A stretch of 64,000 nucleotides of DNA. Source: Clostridiales bacterium (GTDB lineage Bacteria; Bacillota; Clostridia; Oscillospirales; Oscillospiraceae). The notes beneath the pieces are model-generated. The model searched no databases and was not told the origin of the DNA. It saw only the letters and a program-made list of their open reading frames with translations. Below, piece by piece: positions 1-6,858 of the stretch (position 1 is the stretch's first letter; each line of letters begins with the position of its first letter). Location of the stretch: NCBI GenBank assembly GCA_004558025.1, contig SFEG01000001.1, positions 167,181-231,180 on the forward strand, given 5' to 3'. The position numbers and the translations under genes are program-made.

Positions 1-677
1 AGGCGGGCAATGCGCTTAAAGCGCCACGGTTCCTTTATGCAGCGATACAGCCACTCGGCGTTCATCTTCTGCCACGCCTTCGGCGCGCGCATCACAGTTC
101 CGGCGAACACATCCAGCGAGCCGCCGAGACCGGCCATAAGGCCGACATCGAGCTTCGGCGCGTTCTGCGCCATCCAAAGCTCCTGCTTGGGCGCTCCGAG
201 GCAGACCATGAGAAAATCGGGCTTTACGGCGTTGATTTTCTCAACGACAGGGCCGTCCTCTTTGAAATATCCGTCGTTTGTGCCGCAGACATTGAGACCG
301 GGGAACATACCCCGCATTTTTTCGGCGGCAGCATCTGCCACACCGGGCTTTGCGCCGAGCAGAAAAACGCTTTTTCCGCTCTCTGCCGCGTATTTTAAGA
401 TTGCCTCGCCTATCTCAATGCCGGGCAGGCGCTCTTTAAGCGGAGTCCCGATGATCTTCGCCGCTTTTACGACTCCGATGCCGTCCGGTACGACGACATC
501 CGCCGTGCATATCGCATCATGCAGCTCGGGATGATCCCAGGCCGCCATGACTATCTCGGGATTTGGCGTGACCATATATGCACTGCGATGCTCGTCAATG
601 AGCTTTTTGCACATATCTATTGCATCTTCTCGCGTCAGATCATCGAATCCGACGCCCAAAACATCTATTCTACTCAA
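1..677 (-). CDS. WecG/TagA/CpsF family glycosyltransferase (3' end outside window)
   Basis: GT26-family enzyme that adds an N-acetyl-mannosamine-type sugar to a polyprenyl-diphosphate-linked sugar in wall teichoic acid or exopolysaccharide synthesis, at the inner membrane face. Reading the minus strand from a TTG at 677 gives about 225 codons without a stop. It shows TPNPE near residue 37, PDGIGVV near 64, GAPKQE near 165 and a final basic stretch WLYRCIKEPWRFKR, all hallmarks of the family. The TTG overlaps the stop of the upstream sirtuin gene (TTGA), so translation is probably coupled. The family is usually about 240-250 residues, so only the C-terminal end is missing. The exact acceptor cannot be read from sequence. 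Confidence 0.9.
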   Translation of the reverse strand, partial: MSRIDVLGVGFDDLTREDAIDMCKKLIDEHRSAYMVTPNPEIVMAAWDHPELHDAICTADVVVPDGIGVVKAAKIIGTPLKERLPGIEIGEAILKYAAESGKSVFLLGAKPGVADAAAEKMRGMFPGLNVCGTNDGYFKEDGPVVEKINAVKPDFLMVCLGAPKQELWMAQNAPKLDVGLMAGLGGSLDVFAGTVMRAPKAWQKMNAEWLYRCIKEPWRFKRIAR

Positions 678-1390
678 AGTTGACTGAACACCTTTCCGAT
701 CTTTTCGTTTATAACAAGATCCGCTTCATCATCATACGGAGTACTGCTGAGATTGACGAGGGCGAGCTTATTTCCACGGTAATAGTTTATAAGTCCCGCC
801 GCAGGATAAACATTCAGGCTCGTTCCGCCGATTATGAGCACCTCCGCCTCGGATATGACGCGGACAGCCTCGGTGACGACCTTTTCGTCCAGCGGTTCTT
901 CATAAAGCACAATATCCGGGCGGATAACTCCACCGCAGGTGCAGCGCGGAACGCCTTCACCATGGTTCATCTTATCCGCAGGATAGGGCCTACCGCACAC
1001 AGAGCAATAGCTTCGCAATATGCTGCCGTGCAGCTCAAGAACCTTTTTGCTGCCGGCCGCCTGATGCAGACCGTCAATATTCTGAGTGACCACCGCGCGC
1101 AGCTTGCCCTTCTGCTCAAGCTCGGCGAGCTTCAAATGCGCAGCGTTCGGTTTTACGCCGTCGATAACGAGCTTTTCCCTGTGAAAACGGTAATACTCCT
1201 CGGGATAGCGGACAAAAAACGAGTGGCTCAATATCGTCTCGGGAGGATACTTCCACTTTTGATTGTACAGGCCGTCGACACTGCGGAAATCAGGTATACC
1301 GCTCTCCGTCGAAACGCCCGCTCCGCCGAAGAACACGACGTTGTCACTGTCGTCTATCCATTTTTTCAGCTGCATTATTTTTTCGTCCAT
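674..1390 (-). CDS. cobB: Sir2-family NAD-dependent protein deacylase (sirtuin)
   Basis: Removes acyl groups from lysines using NAD+, giving nicotinamide and O-acyl-ADP-ribose, in the cytoplasm. 238 aa from the ATG at 1390. Visible motifs are GAGVSTESGIPDFRS (about 23-37, NAD+ binding), TQNIDGLHQ (about 102-110), catalytic His in LELHG (about 121), and a zinc site of two CxxC/CxC pairs (C129, C132, C150, C152). A GTG nine bases upstream is open in the same frame, but GGAG sits 8 nt before the ATG, so the ATG is preferred. It lies 55 nt after the HAD gene and overlaps the glycosyltransferase start, in the same operon as the OGG gene. Whether it prefers acetyl or longer acyl groups is not clear. 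Confidence 0.93.
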   Translation of the reverse strand: MDEKIMQLKKWIDDSDNVVFFGGAGVSTESGIPDFRSVDGLYNQKWKYPPETILSHSFFVRYPEEYYRFHREKLVIDGVKPNAAHLKLAELEQKGKLRAVVTQNIDGLHQAAGSKKVLELHGSILRSYCSVCGRPYPADKMNHGEGVPRCTCGGVIRPDIVLYEEPLDEKVVTEAVRVISEAEVLIIGGTSLNVYPAAGLINYYRGNKLALVNLSSTPYDDEADLVINEKIGKVFSQL

Positions 1391-1445
1391 AGTGCACACT
1401 CCAAAGTCGAGTCCTAATCAGTTTATTATACTATAATTACCGTGT

Positions 1446-2261
1446 CTAATCAAGCAAATATTGTTCAATTATCGCCGCGACACCGTCGCTGTCGCAGTCG
1501 GGCGCAACGACGTCGGCAAGAGCCTTTACGGCTTTGCTTCCATTTTCCATGGCGACCTTTAGCCCTGCTGCCTTGAGCATCTCCTCGTCGTTTTGCGCGT
1601 CGCCTATCGCTATGCACTCGGACATGTCGATACCGAGCGCGGCGCACAGCGCACGCAGACCTTTTGCCTTGCTCACGCCGCTCGCGTTTATCTCGAGGCA
1701 ATGCGGGGAATGACATGTGAAGCTCACTGGCAGGTTCTTTATCTGCTCGTACACGGCATCGGCCTCTCCGTCCTGCGCGAAGAACAGATTGAGTTTTTCT
1801 ACGGGTTTGGGATCTGCCATGAACATGGCAAACACATCGTCGACGAGATTCATCCCCTGCCTGTATATCGGCTCATACGCGCCAAGTCCGAAATCGGCGC
1901 AGTTATCAACGCACCACGCGCTGCTGTAGGTCTTATCGTCGATAAAGAATATAGGCATAACATAGCCGGCGGCGCGTGCGGCAATATATTTGACCGTTTC
2001 GGGGTCTATCGTCTCGTAGCTTATTTTCTTTCCCGTGTATGTATCTATGACCGATGCTCCCGCACCCGTCACGGCGTAGCGCATACCGCGCACCTGATCT
2101 ATATACGGCTGCACGAGGCTTATGCTGCGCCCCGTTGAGAACGCAATTATCTTTCCCTGCTCTATAGCCTTTTCCATGGCGGCAACCGTATTGGGCGTGA
2201 GCTCCTTTTTTGAATTCAGAGCCGTCGAATCCATATCGGCGGCAAGCAGCTTGTACTTCAT
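1446..2261 (-). CDS. Cof-type HAD-superfamily phosphatase
   Basis: Soluble HAD-IIB (Cof/YidA-like) phosphatase of 271 aa, expected to act on small phosphorylated metabolites such as sugar phosphates. Motif I is DMDST (residues 9-13), with Asp nucleophile and second Asp present but Ser where Gly is usual. FSTGRS supplies motif II, a Lys near KAKG (about 198-201) fits motif III, and GDAQNDEEML is the acidic motif IV. The cap domain lies between motifs II and III. Its ATG overlaps the stop of the upstream DNA glycosylase by 4 nt (ATGA). The substrate is unknown and paralogues are common in Firmicutes. Confidence 0.9.
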   Translation of the reverse strand: MKYKLLAADMDSTALNSKKELTPNTVAAMEKAIEQGKIIAFSTGRSISLVQPYIDQVRGMRYAVTGAGASVIDTYTGKKISYETIDPETVKYIAARAAGYVMPIFFIDDKTYSSAWCVDNCADFGLGAYEPIYRQGMNLVDDVFAMFMADPKPVEKLNLFFAQDGEADAVYEQIKNLPVSFTCHSPHCLEINASGVSKAKGLRALCAALGIDMSECIAIGDAQNDEEMLKAAGLKVAMENGSKAVKALADVVAPDCDSDGVAAIIEQYLLD

Positions 2262-3061
2262 TTTTCCTTACCCCTGCTCCTTGCGTAGTAGAAAATATAT
2301 TGCTGGGCAAGCCCCGCGTAATGTCCGAGCGACTCCGGGTCGAAATCCGGCGGAAAATTTTCCTTCAGAGCGCGCTTCATCCAAACATCTATGGGGAACG
2401 CCTCCATATGCCACAGGCCGAACAGCACGACGCAGTTTGCGACCTTTTCGCCGACACCGCGCACCGTGCGCAGAGCCTTTATCGCCTGCCTGTAGTCACA
2501 CTTTTTAAGCTCTTCAAGGTCTATATCGCCGTTTACTACGGAACGGGCGGCACAGATCATGTACTCTGCTCTGTAGCCCGATCGTATACCGGCAAGATCA
2601 TCGGGCTCCAGCGCGGCCAGCCTCTCGGCGCTCGGGAACGAATAATATATACTATCTCCGACCTTTATCTCATCGCCGAAGGAAGCACACAGGCGCTCGA
2701 CTATGCCCTTTATGCGGCTTATGTTATTGCACTGGGATATGATAAACGAGCACAGCGCCTCCCAGCTGTCTTGCCGCAGGATGCGTATGCCGCTGCCGTA
2801 CCGGACACATTCCGAGAGGTATTCTCCAGTAAATGCGCGGCTTATCTCGGCATAATCCGTGCCGAGGTCGAAATACCTCGGCCACATATCCTCGGGTGCG
2901 TCTGATGTTATGTAAACTTCATCATCCTTCACCGAGACCTCGGCGTAATAACCGCCCACAACGCCGCGGTATATGCCGTCCTCGCCGCAGTTCCACCGAA
3001 AGCATTGACCGCATTCAAAGGTTTTTACGATATCCAATTCTTCTGTGCCGCAAAGTTTCAT
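2258..3061 (-). CDS. OGG1-type 8-oxoguanine DNA glycosylase/AP lyase
   Basis: Base-excision repair enzyme of the HhH-GPD superfamily, OGG1 branch, 267 aa. The N-terminal half has the OGG-type start with GQCFRW near residue 18, then SFIISQCNNISRIKGIVERL (about 106-125). The helix-hairpin-helix VRGVGEKVANCV (about 199-210) carries the catalytic Lys, and PIDVWMK contains the catalytic Asp. Oxidised guanine opposite C is the expected substrate. It is first in the operon running to the left, with a good sigma-A promoter at 3095-3123. Most bacteria rely on MutM, so OGG here is typical of Clostridia and archaea. Confidence 0.92.
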   Translation of the reverse strand: MKLCGTEELDIVKTFECGQCFRWNCGEDGIYRGVVGGYYAEVSVKDDEVYITSDAPEDMWPRYFDLGTDYAEISRAFTGEYLSECVRYGSGIRILRQDSWEALCSFIISQCNNISRIKGIVERLCASFGDEIKVGDSIYYSFPSAERLAALEPDDLAGIRSGYRAEYMICAARSVVNGDIDLEELKKCDYRQAIKALRTVRGVGEKVANCVVLFGLWHMEAFPIDVWMKRALKENFPPDFDPESLGHYAGLAQQYIFYYARSRGKEK

Positions 3062-3094
3062 ATCTATCCTCGTAAAATGCAGAAATTCTGAATA

Positions 3095-3123
3095 ATTATA
3101 TACCCTTGCAGCCTTTTTTACAA
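3095..3123 (-). promoter_or_regulatory. Sigma-A promoter for the OGG-HAD-sirtuin operon
   Basis: Minus-strand -35 TTGTAA (3123-3118), a 17-bp spacer and a perfect -10 TATAAT (3100-3095). It would give a start about 30 nt upstream of the OGG ATG at 3061. Its -35 lies one base from the -35 of the divergent CoA-transferase promoter. Confidence 0.6.
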
Positions 3124-3124
3124 G

Positions 3125-3153
3125 TTGCGCAGACGGGCAAAATGTGCGATAAT
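3125..3153 (+). promoter_or_regulatory. Sigma-A-like promoter for the CoA-transferase operon
   Basis: -35 TTGCGC (3125-3130), 17-bp spacer and -10 GATAAT (3148-3153), about 20 nt before the Shine-Dalgarno AGGAGG that precedes the ATG at 3181. The -35 is weaker than consensus. Confidence 0.45.
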
Positions 3154-3180
3154 TATAACATTACGATCAGGAGGTCTGTC

Positions 3181-4515
3181 ATGGGCTTTTTAAGCGAATA
3201 TAAAGCAAAACTCACCGATGCCGACGATGCCGTCAAGTGCGTGAAAAGCGGCGACTGGGTGGAGTATACCTCGAATTTGGGATTTCCGGTCCTATGCGAC
3301 GCAGCGTTGGCAAAACGCAGGGACGAGCTAAAAGGCGTGAAGATACGCGGAGATCTGATATTCGGGCCTGTGCAGGTCATTGAGTGCGATCCCGAAATGG
3401 AGCATTTTGTTTATAACACCTGGCACTGCTCGGGCTACGAGCGCAAAATGTGCGATAAGGGCAGAGCCTTCTTTGAGCCCATGGTGTTCAGAAATCTCGC
3501 ATGGTACTATAAGAATTTTCTCACCTCGGACGTGTGCATGGTCACGGTGTCCGGCATGGACGATGAGGGCTATTTCTATTTCGGCCCCTCGCTGGGCATG
3601 TCAAAATGCATTGCGGATAACTCACGGACAGTCATCGTCGAAATAAACCGCAACATCCCACGCATCAAGGGCAGCGAGGACGCAAGGATACATATATCCG
3701 AGGTCGATCACATAGTCGAGACCGGCGATCCACCGCTTTTTGAGATGCCTAACCCCGCTCCGACCGAGACTGACGTGAAGATAGCGAATCTTCTGCTGCC
3801 ATACATCGAAAACGGCTCTTGCGTTCAGCTCGGCATAGGCGGGATGCCAAATGCCCTCGGCGAGCTAATTGCCGACAGCGACCTGAAAGATCTCGGCATG
3901 CACACGGAGCTGTGTTCGGACGGGTATCTTGCCATGTTCAAGGCCGGTAAGCTGACAAATTCGAAAAAGACGCTGCTCCCCGGCAAGGGCGTACTTGGTC
4001 TTGCCATAGGCAGCCATGAGTTTAACGACTGGCTCAATGACAATCCCGACTATATAGGCTATCCCCTTTCGTATGTCAACGATCCGTATGTGATAGCGCA
4101 AAACGACAATATGGTGTCCATAAACGCCTGCATAGGCGCGGATCTTTACGGGCAGATAAGCTCCGAAAGCTCCGGAACGCGCCAGATAAGCGGCACGGGC
4201 GGACAGCTCGACTTCGTGTGCGGTGCGCAGATGTCGCGCGGCGGCAAGGCCTTTATCTGCATGAGCAGCACGCATACCGACAAAAACGGCGTTATGCACA
4301 GCCGCATAGTTCCGGCTTTTTCGGGCGATATAATAACCACACCGCGCTCGCTTGCCTACTACGTTGCTACTGAGTACGGCGTTGTGAACCTCGCGGGGCT
4401 CACGACCTGGGAGCGCGCAGATGCGCTTATAAGCATTGCTCACCCGGACTTCCGTGATGAGCTCATAAAGGCGGCCGAGGCTAACCGCATCTGGCTGCCG
4501 TCAAACAAGAGGTAA
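3181..4515 (+). CDS. Acetyl-CoA hydrolase/transferase family, probably butyryl-CoA:acetate or 4-hydroxybutyrate CoA-transferase
   Basis: Moves CoA between carboxylic acids; in gut Clostridia the close relatives carry out the last step of butyrate formation (butyryl-CoA plus acetate) or activate 4-hydroxybutyrate. 444 aa from the ATG at 3181, which has AGGAGG 7 nt upstream; the frame is open further upstream but without a better start. GIGGMPNA (about 218-225) and HTELCSDG (about 241-248) place the catalytic Glu near 243, followed by SSTHTDKNG and a C-terminal NLAGLTTWERADALISIAHP typical of this subgroup. The next gene starts 5 nt after the stop. Sequence alone does not separate butyryl- from 4-hydroxybutyrate-specific enzymes. 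Confidence 0.85.
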   Translation: MGFLSEYKAKLTDADDAVKCVKSGDWVEYTSNLGFPVLCDAALAKRRDELKGVKIRGDLIFGPVQVIECDPEMEHFVYNTWHCSGYERKMCDKGRAFFEPMVFRNLAWYYKNFLTSDVCMVTVSGMDDEGYFYFGPSLGMSKCIADNSRTVIVEINRNIPRIKGSEDARIHISEVDHIVETGDPPLFEMPNPAPTETDVKIANLLLPYIENGSCVQLGIGGMPNALGELIADSDLKDLGMHTELCSDGYLAMFKAGKLTNSKKTLLPGKGVLGLAIGSHEFNDWLNDNPDYIGYPLSYVNDPYVIAQNDNMVSINACIGADLYGQISSESSGTRQISGTGGQLDFVCGAQMSRGGKAFICMSSTHTDKNGVMHSRIVPAFSGDIITTPRSLAYYVATEYGVVNLAGLTTWERADALISIAHPDFRDELIKAAEANRIWLPSNKR

Positions 4516-4520
4516 AAGCA

Positions 4521-5078
4521 ATGGAAACATCAACACTTTACGAGGGCAGACCCGAAAACTGTTCAGAGCGCCTGCTCAAGGAGCAGCGCTGCTATGATAT
4601 GCTCGACAGGCTCGGAATAAGCTACAGCCGCGTCGATCACGAGCACGCCGACACGATCGAGGCCTGCCACGAGATCGAGAAAACGCTCGGCGCGGAGATA
4701 TGCAAAAATCTATTTCTGACAAATCGGCAGCAGACGGAGTTTTATCTTCTGCTCATGCCGGGCGACAAGCCGTTCAAGACAAAGCTTCTTTCAAAGCAGA
4801 TAGGCACGGCGCGCCTGTCGTTTGCATCGCCCGAGCACATGCATGAGCTTCTGGATATAACTCCGGGCTCCGTGAGCGTTTTGGGGCTTATGAACGATAA
4901 GGGTAAGGTGCATCTTGTCATTGACTCAGACCTTCTGAAGGATGAATACCTCGGCTGCCATCCGTGCATAAACACCTCGACGCTTAAAATCAAGACCGCC
5001 AACATTATAGAGAAGTTCCTCCCCGAGGTTGGGCACGACTACGCCGTCGTGGAGCTTCCGTGGGAGGTCGAGGAATGA
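4521..5078 (+). CDS. PrdX/ProX-like aminoacyl-tRNA deacylase (YbaK family)
   Basis: Trans-editing enzyme that hydrolyses mis-charged tRNA, usually Ala- or Cys-tRNA(Pro). 185 aa, single YbaK/EbsC domain. The stretch VDHEHADTIEACHEIE near residues 38-53, GAEICKNLFLTN near 56, KPFKTKLLSKQIG near 86 with the conserved Lys, and GCHPCINTSTLKI near 151-163 are characteristic of the free-standing PrdX branch. It begins 5 nt after the CoA-transferase and its stop overlaps the start of the nucleosidase gene (ATGA), so the three form an operon. A link between these activities is not obvious. Confidence 0.87.
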   Translation: METSTLYEGRPENCSERLLKEQRCYDMLDRLGISYSRVDHEHADTIEACHEIEKTLGAEICKNLFLTNRQQTEFYLLLMPGDKPFKTKLLSKQIGTARLSFASPEHMHELLDITPGSVSVLGLMNDKGKVHLVIDSDLLKDEYLGCHPCINTSTLKIKTANIIEKFLPEVGHDYAVVELPWEVEE

Positions 5079-5731
5079 AGATAGGTATACTTTGCGCATG
5101 TGCGCCGGAATTTGAGCCGTATAAATCTGCGCTCGGCGGCAGGGTTAGCATGCTGCACGGCATGCAGCGAGTCGACGGCGTTTTGTGCGGCCACGAGGTC
5201 TCCGCTGTGTTCTGCGGCATCGGCAAGGTAAACGCCGCCCTCGGCGCGGGAGCGCTTATACGCGACTGCGGTGCTGACAGAGTCATCATGTCCGGCGTTG
5301 CAGGAGCGATAAAGCGCGGCGTTCACATAGGCGACTGCGTCATGATAACGGACTGCGTCTATCATGACCTCACGCCTGAGCTTATCACACAATACCATCC
5401 AAGCGGCATCGATCCCGACTTTTTGTGCGAAAAAAATGTTGTCGATACAGGCCGCGCCCTCGGCATGCTATGCGGGCGCACCGTCACGGGCGACGTGTTC
5501 ATTGAAAGCGACGGGCGCGAGAACATAATTGAGCGCTTTGACCCAATTTGCTGCGACATGGAGACCGCGGCGGCCGCTCATGTGTGCCGGGCTATGAACA
5601 TTCCGTTTAACTGCGTGCGCGCGATATCGGACACCGAGGATGAATCAGGTCTCGGCAGCTTTGAAAAAAACGTGGCCTTTGCCGCGCAGAAGGCCTTTGA
5701 CGCCGTCTGCGCCGTGCTCGGCGAGATATAA
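5075..5731 (+). CDS. mtnN: 5'-methylthioadenosine/S-adenosylhomocysteine nucleosidase
   Basis: Cleaves MTA and SAH to adenine plus the thioribose derivative in methionine salvage and SAM detoxification. 218 aa from the ATG at 5075 that overlaps the upstream stop by 4 nt. MSGVAGAI near residue 73 is the PNP-superfamily ribose/phosphate-side loop, CCDMETAAAAHVC (about 157-169) contains the Met-Glu substrate contacts, and RAISDTEDE (about 180-188) holds the catalytic Asp. It is the last gene of the plus-strand operon and is followed immediately by a hairpin terminator. Confidence 0.9.
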   Translation: MKIGILCACAPEFEPYKSALGGRVSMLHGMQRVDGVLCGHEVSAVFCGIGKVNAALGAGALIRDCGADRVIMSGVAGAIKRGVHIGDCVMITDCVYHDLTPELITQYHPSGIDPDFLCEKNVVDTGRALGMLCGRTVTGDVFIESDGRENIIERFDPICCDMETAAAAHVCRAMNIPFNCVRAISDTEDESGLGSFEKNVAFAAQKAFDAVCAVLGEI

Positions 5732-5737
5732 AAATCA

Positions 5738-5772
5738 CCCACCCTGCGTTTTTTAGCGCAAGGTGGGTTTTT
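5738..5772 (+). terminator. Intrinsic terminator, likely bidirectional
   Basis: Arms at 5738-5748 and 5757-5767 pair over 11 bp (one mismatch on plus, a G-U pair on minus), loop TTTTTTAG, then a T5 run on the plus strand. It lies 7 nt after mtnN and 3 nt past the stop of the convergent small gene. Confidence 0.8.
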
Positions 5773-5774
5773 GT

Positions 5775-5987
5775 CTATTCGATAGGCGTAAATATCATTT
5801 TGCACTTGGGGCAGACAAAGCTCTCGGCAATACCCGGTTTCAGAACGCCCTTTGTTACCTTGACATCTCCGTCACCGGCGAGAAAGAATCCTTCTTTCTT
5901 TTCGCCGCTCCAAATTATCTGGCGCGAGGAATGGATATAGCCGCTCTCCGCCGCGCCGCCGCAGAACGGGCATGCTGTTATTTTCAT
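5775..5987 (-). CDS. Small zinc-ribbon protein (DUF6487-like)
   Basis: 70 aa from the ATG at 5987. CPFCGG at residues 6-11 and CPKC near the C-terminus form a probable four-Cys zinc ribbon around a small beta domain (GYIHSSRQIIWSG in between). Cytosolic proteins of this pattern are widespread in Firmicutes, with no proven role. It starts 13 nt after the end of the decayed gene at 6001-6493 and ends at the terminator shared with mtnN. The start is uncertain: a longer in-frame ATG exists at 5999, with only a weak purine stretch upstream. Confidence 0.65.
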   Translation of the reverse strand: MKITACPFCGGAAESGYIHSSRQIIWSGEKKEGFFLAGDGDVKVTKGVLKPGIAESFVCPKCKMIFTPIE

Positions 5988-6000
5988 TACGATTCCCATT

Positions 6001-6493
6001 TCAGGCGATGGCGCTCGCGTAAAGCTCCAAATGCTCAGCAAGGCTTTCCTCACCGGAGTAATCGGCCTCGATCACGTTCAGTCCACGTCAAACTATCAGA
6101 TGCTGGCCGTCGTTTTCGGACAGCTTATAGCCTGCGCCGTTATTGAGCGTACCCTCCTGCAATACCGGATAGTCCCACACGTTTACAAACAGCCGCACCA
6201 CGCGCTCGCTTGCACAGTCGGAATAAAGCTTTGTGCTGTAATAGTTTTCTTGGACGGTAAAGCCCTTCTGTGGTTCAGTAAAGGGAGGCACATCCTGCTG
6301 AGTGCTGATGTCCCCTATTCGTTTTCGGTCGCTTCAGAACGCAAATCACCGCGTGCGTCGCCCACGCTCCGGCGAGGGCGCAGAGTATATACCAGGACAT
6401 TTGCGCGGCAAATGTGACAAGGCCGATGACAGACACGAGGTCATTTTTAAAGCCTATCGCGGCAAAAGCCTCGCAGACTATCCATGCAGCCAT
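6001..6493 (-). pseudogene. Decayed gene for a small two-helix membrane protein
   Basis: Three protein-like segments run one after the other on the minus strand. From an ATG at 6493 there are about 60 residues with two hydrophobic helices, ending in VLKRPKTN. A shift to a second frame near 6318-6330 gives RIGDISTQQDVPPFTEPQKGF and on to YKLSENDGQHLIV. An in-frame TGA at 6088-6090 follows, and the same frame then continues as RGLNVIEADYSGEESLAEHL and ends with TGA at 6001-6003. The open frame also extends upstream of the ATG to a TAG near 6521 with membrane-like residues, so the original start may be lost. Family not recognised. One frameshift plus one nonsense change best fit a pseudogene; sequencing error is possible. 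Confidence 0.5.
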
Positions 6494-6530
6494 CGCGCTG
6501 AGGGCTGTTTTATAAAAGCACTATGAGCAT

Positions 6531-6561
6531 AAAAAAATTCCGCATCTTTCGATGCGGAATT
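6531..6561 (-). terminator. Intrinsic terminator of rpsU
   Basis: Perfect 11-bp arms (6536-6546 and 6551-6561) around the loop GAAA on the minus strand, followed by T7. It sits 13 nt past the rpsU stop. Confidence 0.92.
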
Positions 6562-6573
6562 TTACTTGCGCTA

Positions 6574-6759
6574 TTAGTAGTAACGCTTATTCTTGTTCTT
6601 GCGTGCTGCCTCGCTCTTTTTACGGCGCTTGACGCTGGGACTCTGGTAGTACTCCTTCTTTCTCAGGTCGGCCAGTACACCAGCCTTGGCACAGCTGCGC
6701 TTAAATCTTTTAAGAGCATTGTCCAGAGATTCGTTCTCCTTGACATAGACTTCAGACAT
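6574..6759 (-). CDS. rpsU: 30S ribosomal protein S21
   Basis: 61-aa basic ribosomal protein of the small subunit, involved in initiation on natural mRNAs. The sequence has the S21 pattern VKENESLDNALKRFKR at residues 6-21, then KKEYYQSPSVKRRKKSEAARK and a lysine-rich tail. A strong GGAGGG lies about 10 nt before the ATG. It has its own consensus promoter (6827-6855) and a terminator, so it is transcribed as a single strong gene after the long housekeeping run ends at leuS. Confidence 0.97.
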   Translation of the reverse strand: MSEVYVKENESLDNALKRFKRSCAKAGVLADLRKKEYYQSPSVKRRKKSEAARKNKNKRYY

Positions 6760-6826
6760 TTATTTCACTCCCTCCATATACGCCTTTCGACGCTTTAAGG
6801 GCCAAATTCATGGCTTAACGTATGAT

Positions 6827-6855
6827 ATTATACTCACATTGGGGCACAATGTCAA
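6827..6855 (-). promoter_or_regulatory. rpsU: Consensus sigma-A promoter of rpsU
   Basis: Minus strand: TTGACA (6855-6850), exactly 17 bp, TATAAT (6832-6827). It leaves a leader of about 60 nt before the rpsU ATG. The -35 begins 4 nt after the leuS stop. Confidence 0.85.
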
Positions 6856-6858
6856 CCT

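Noticed and set aside
6088..6090. TGA as selenocysteine or reassigned Trp codon
   Set aside because: Many other genes here end in TGA and no SECIS-like hairpin follows. The nearby frameshift makes a pseudogene more likely.
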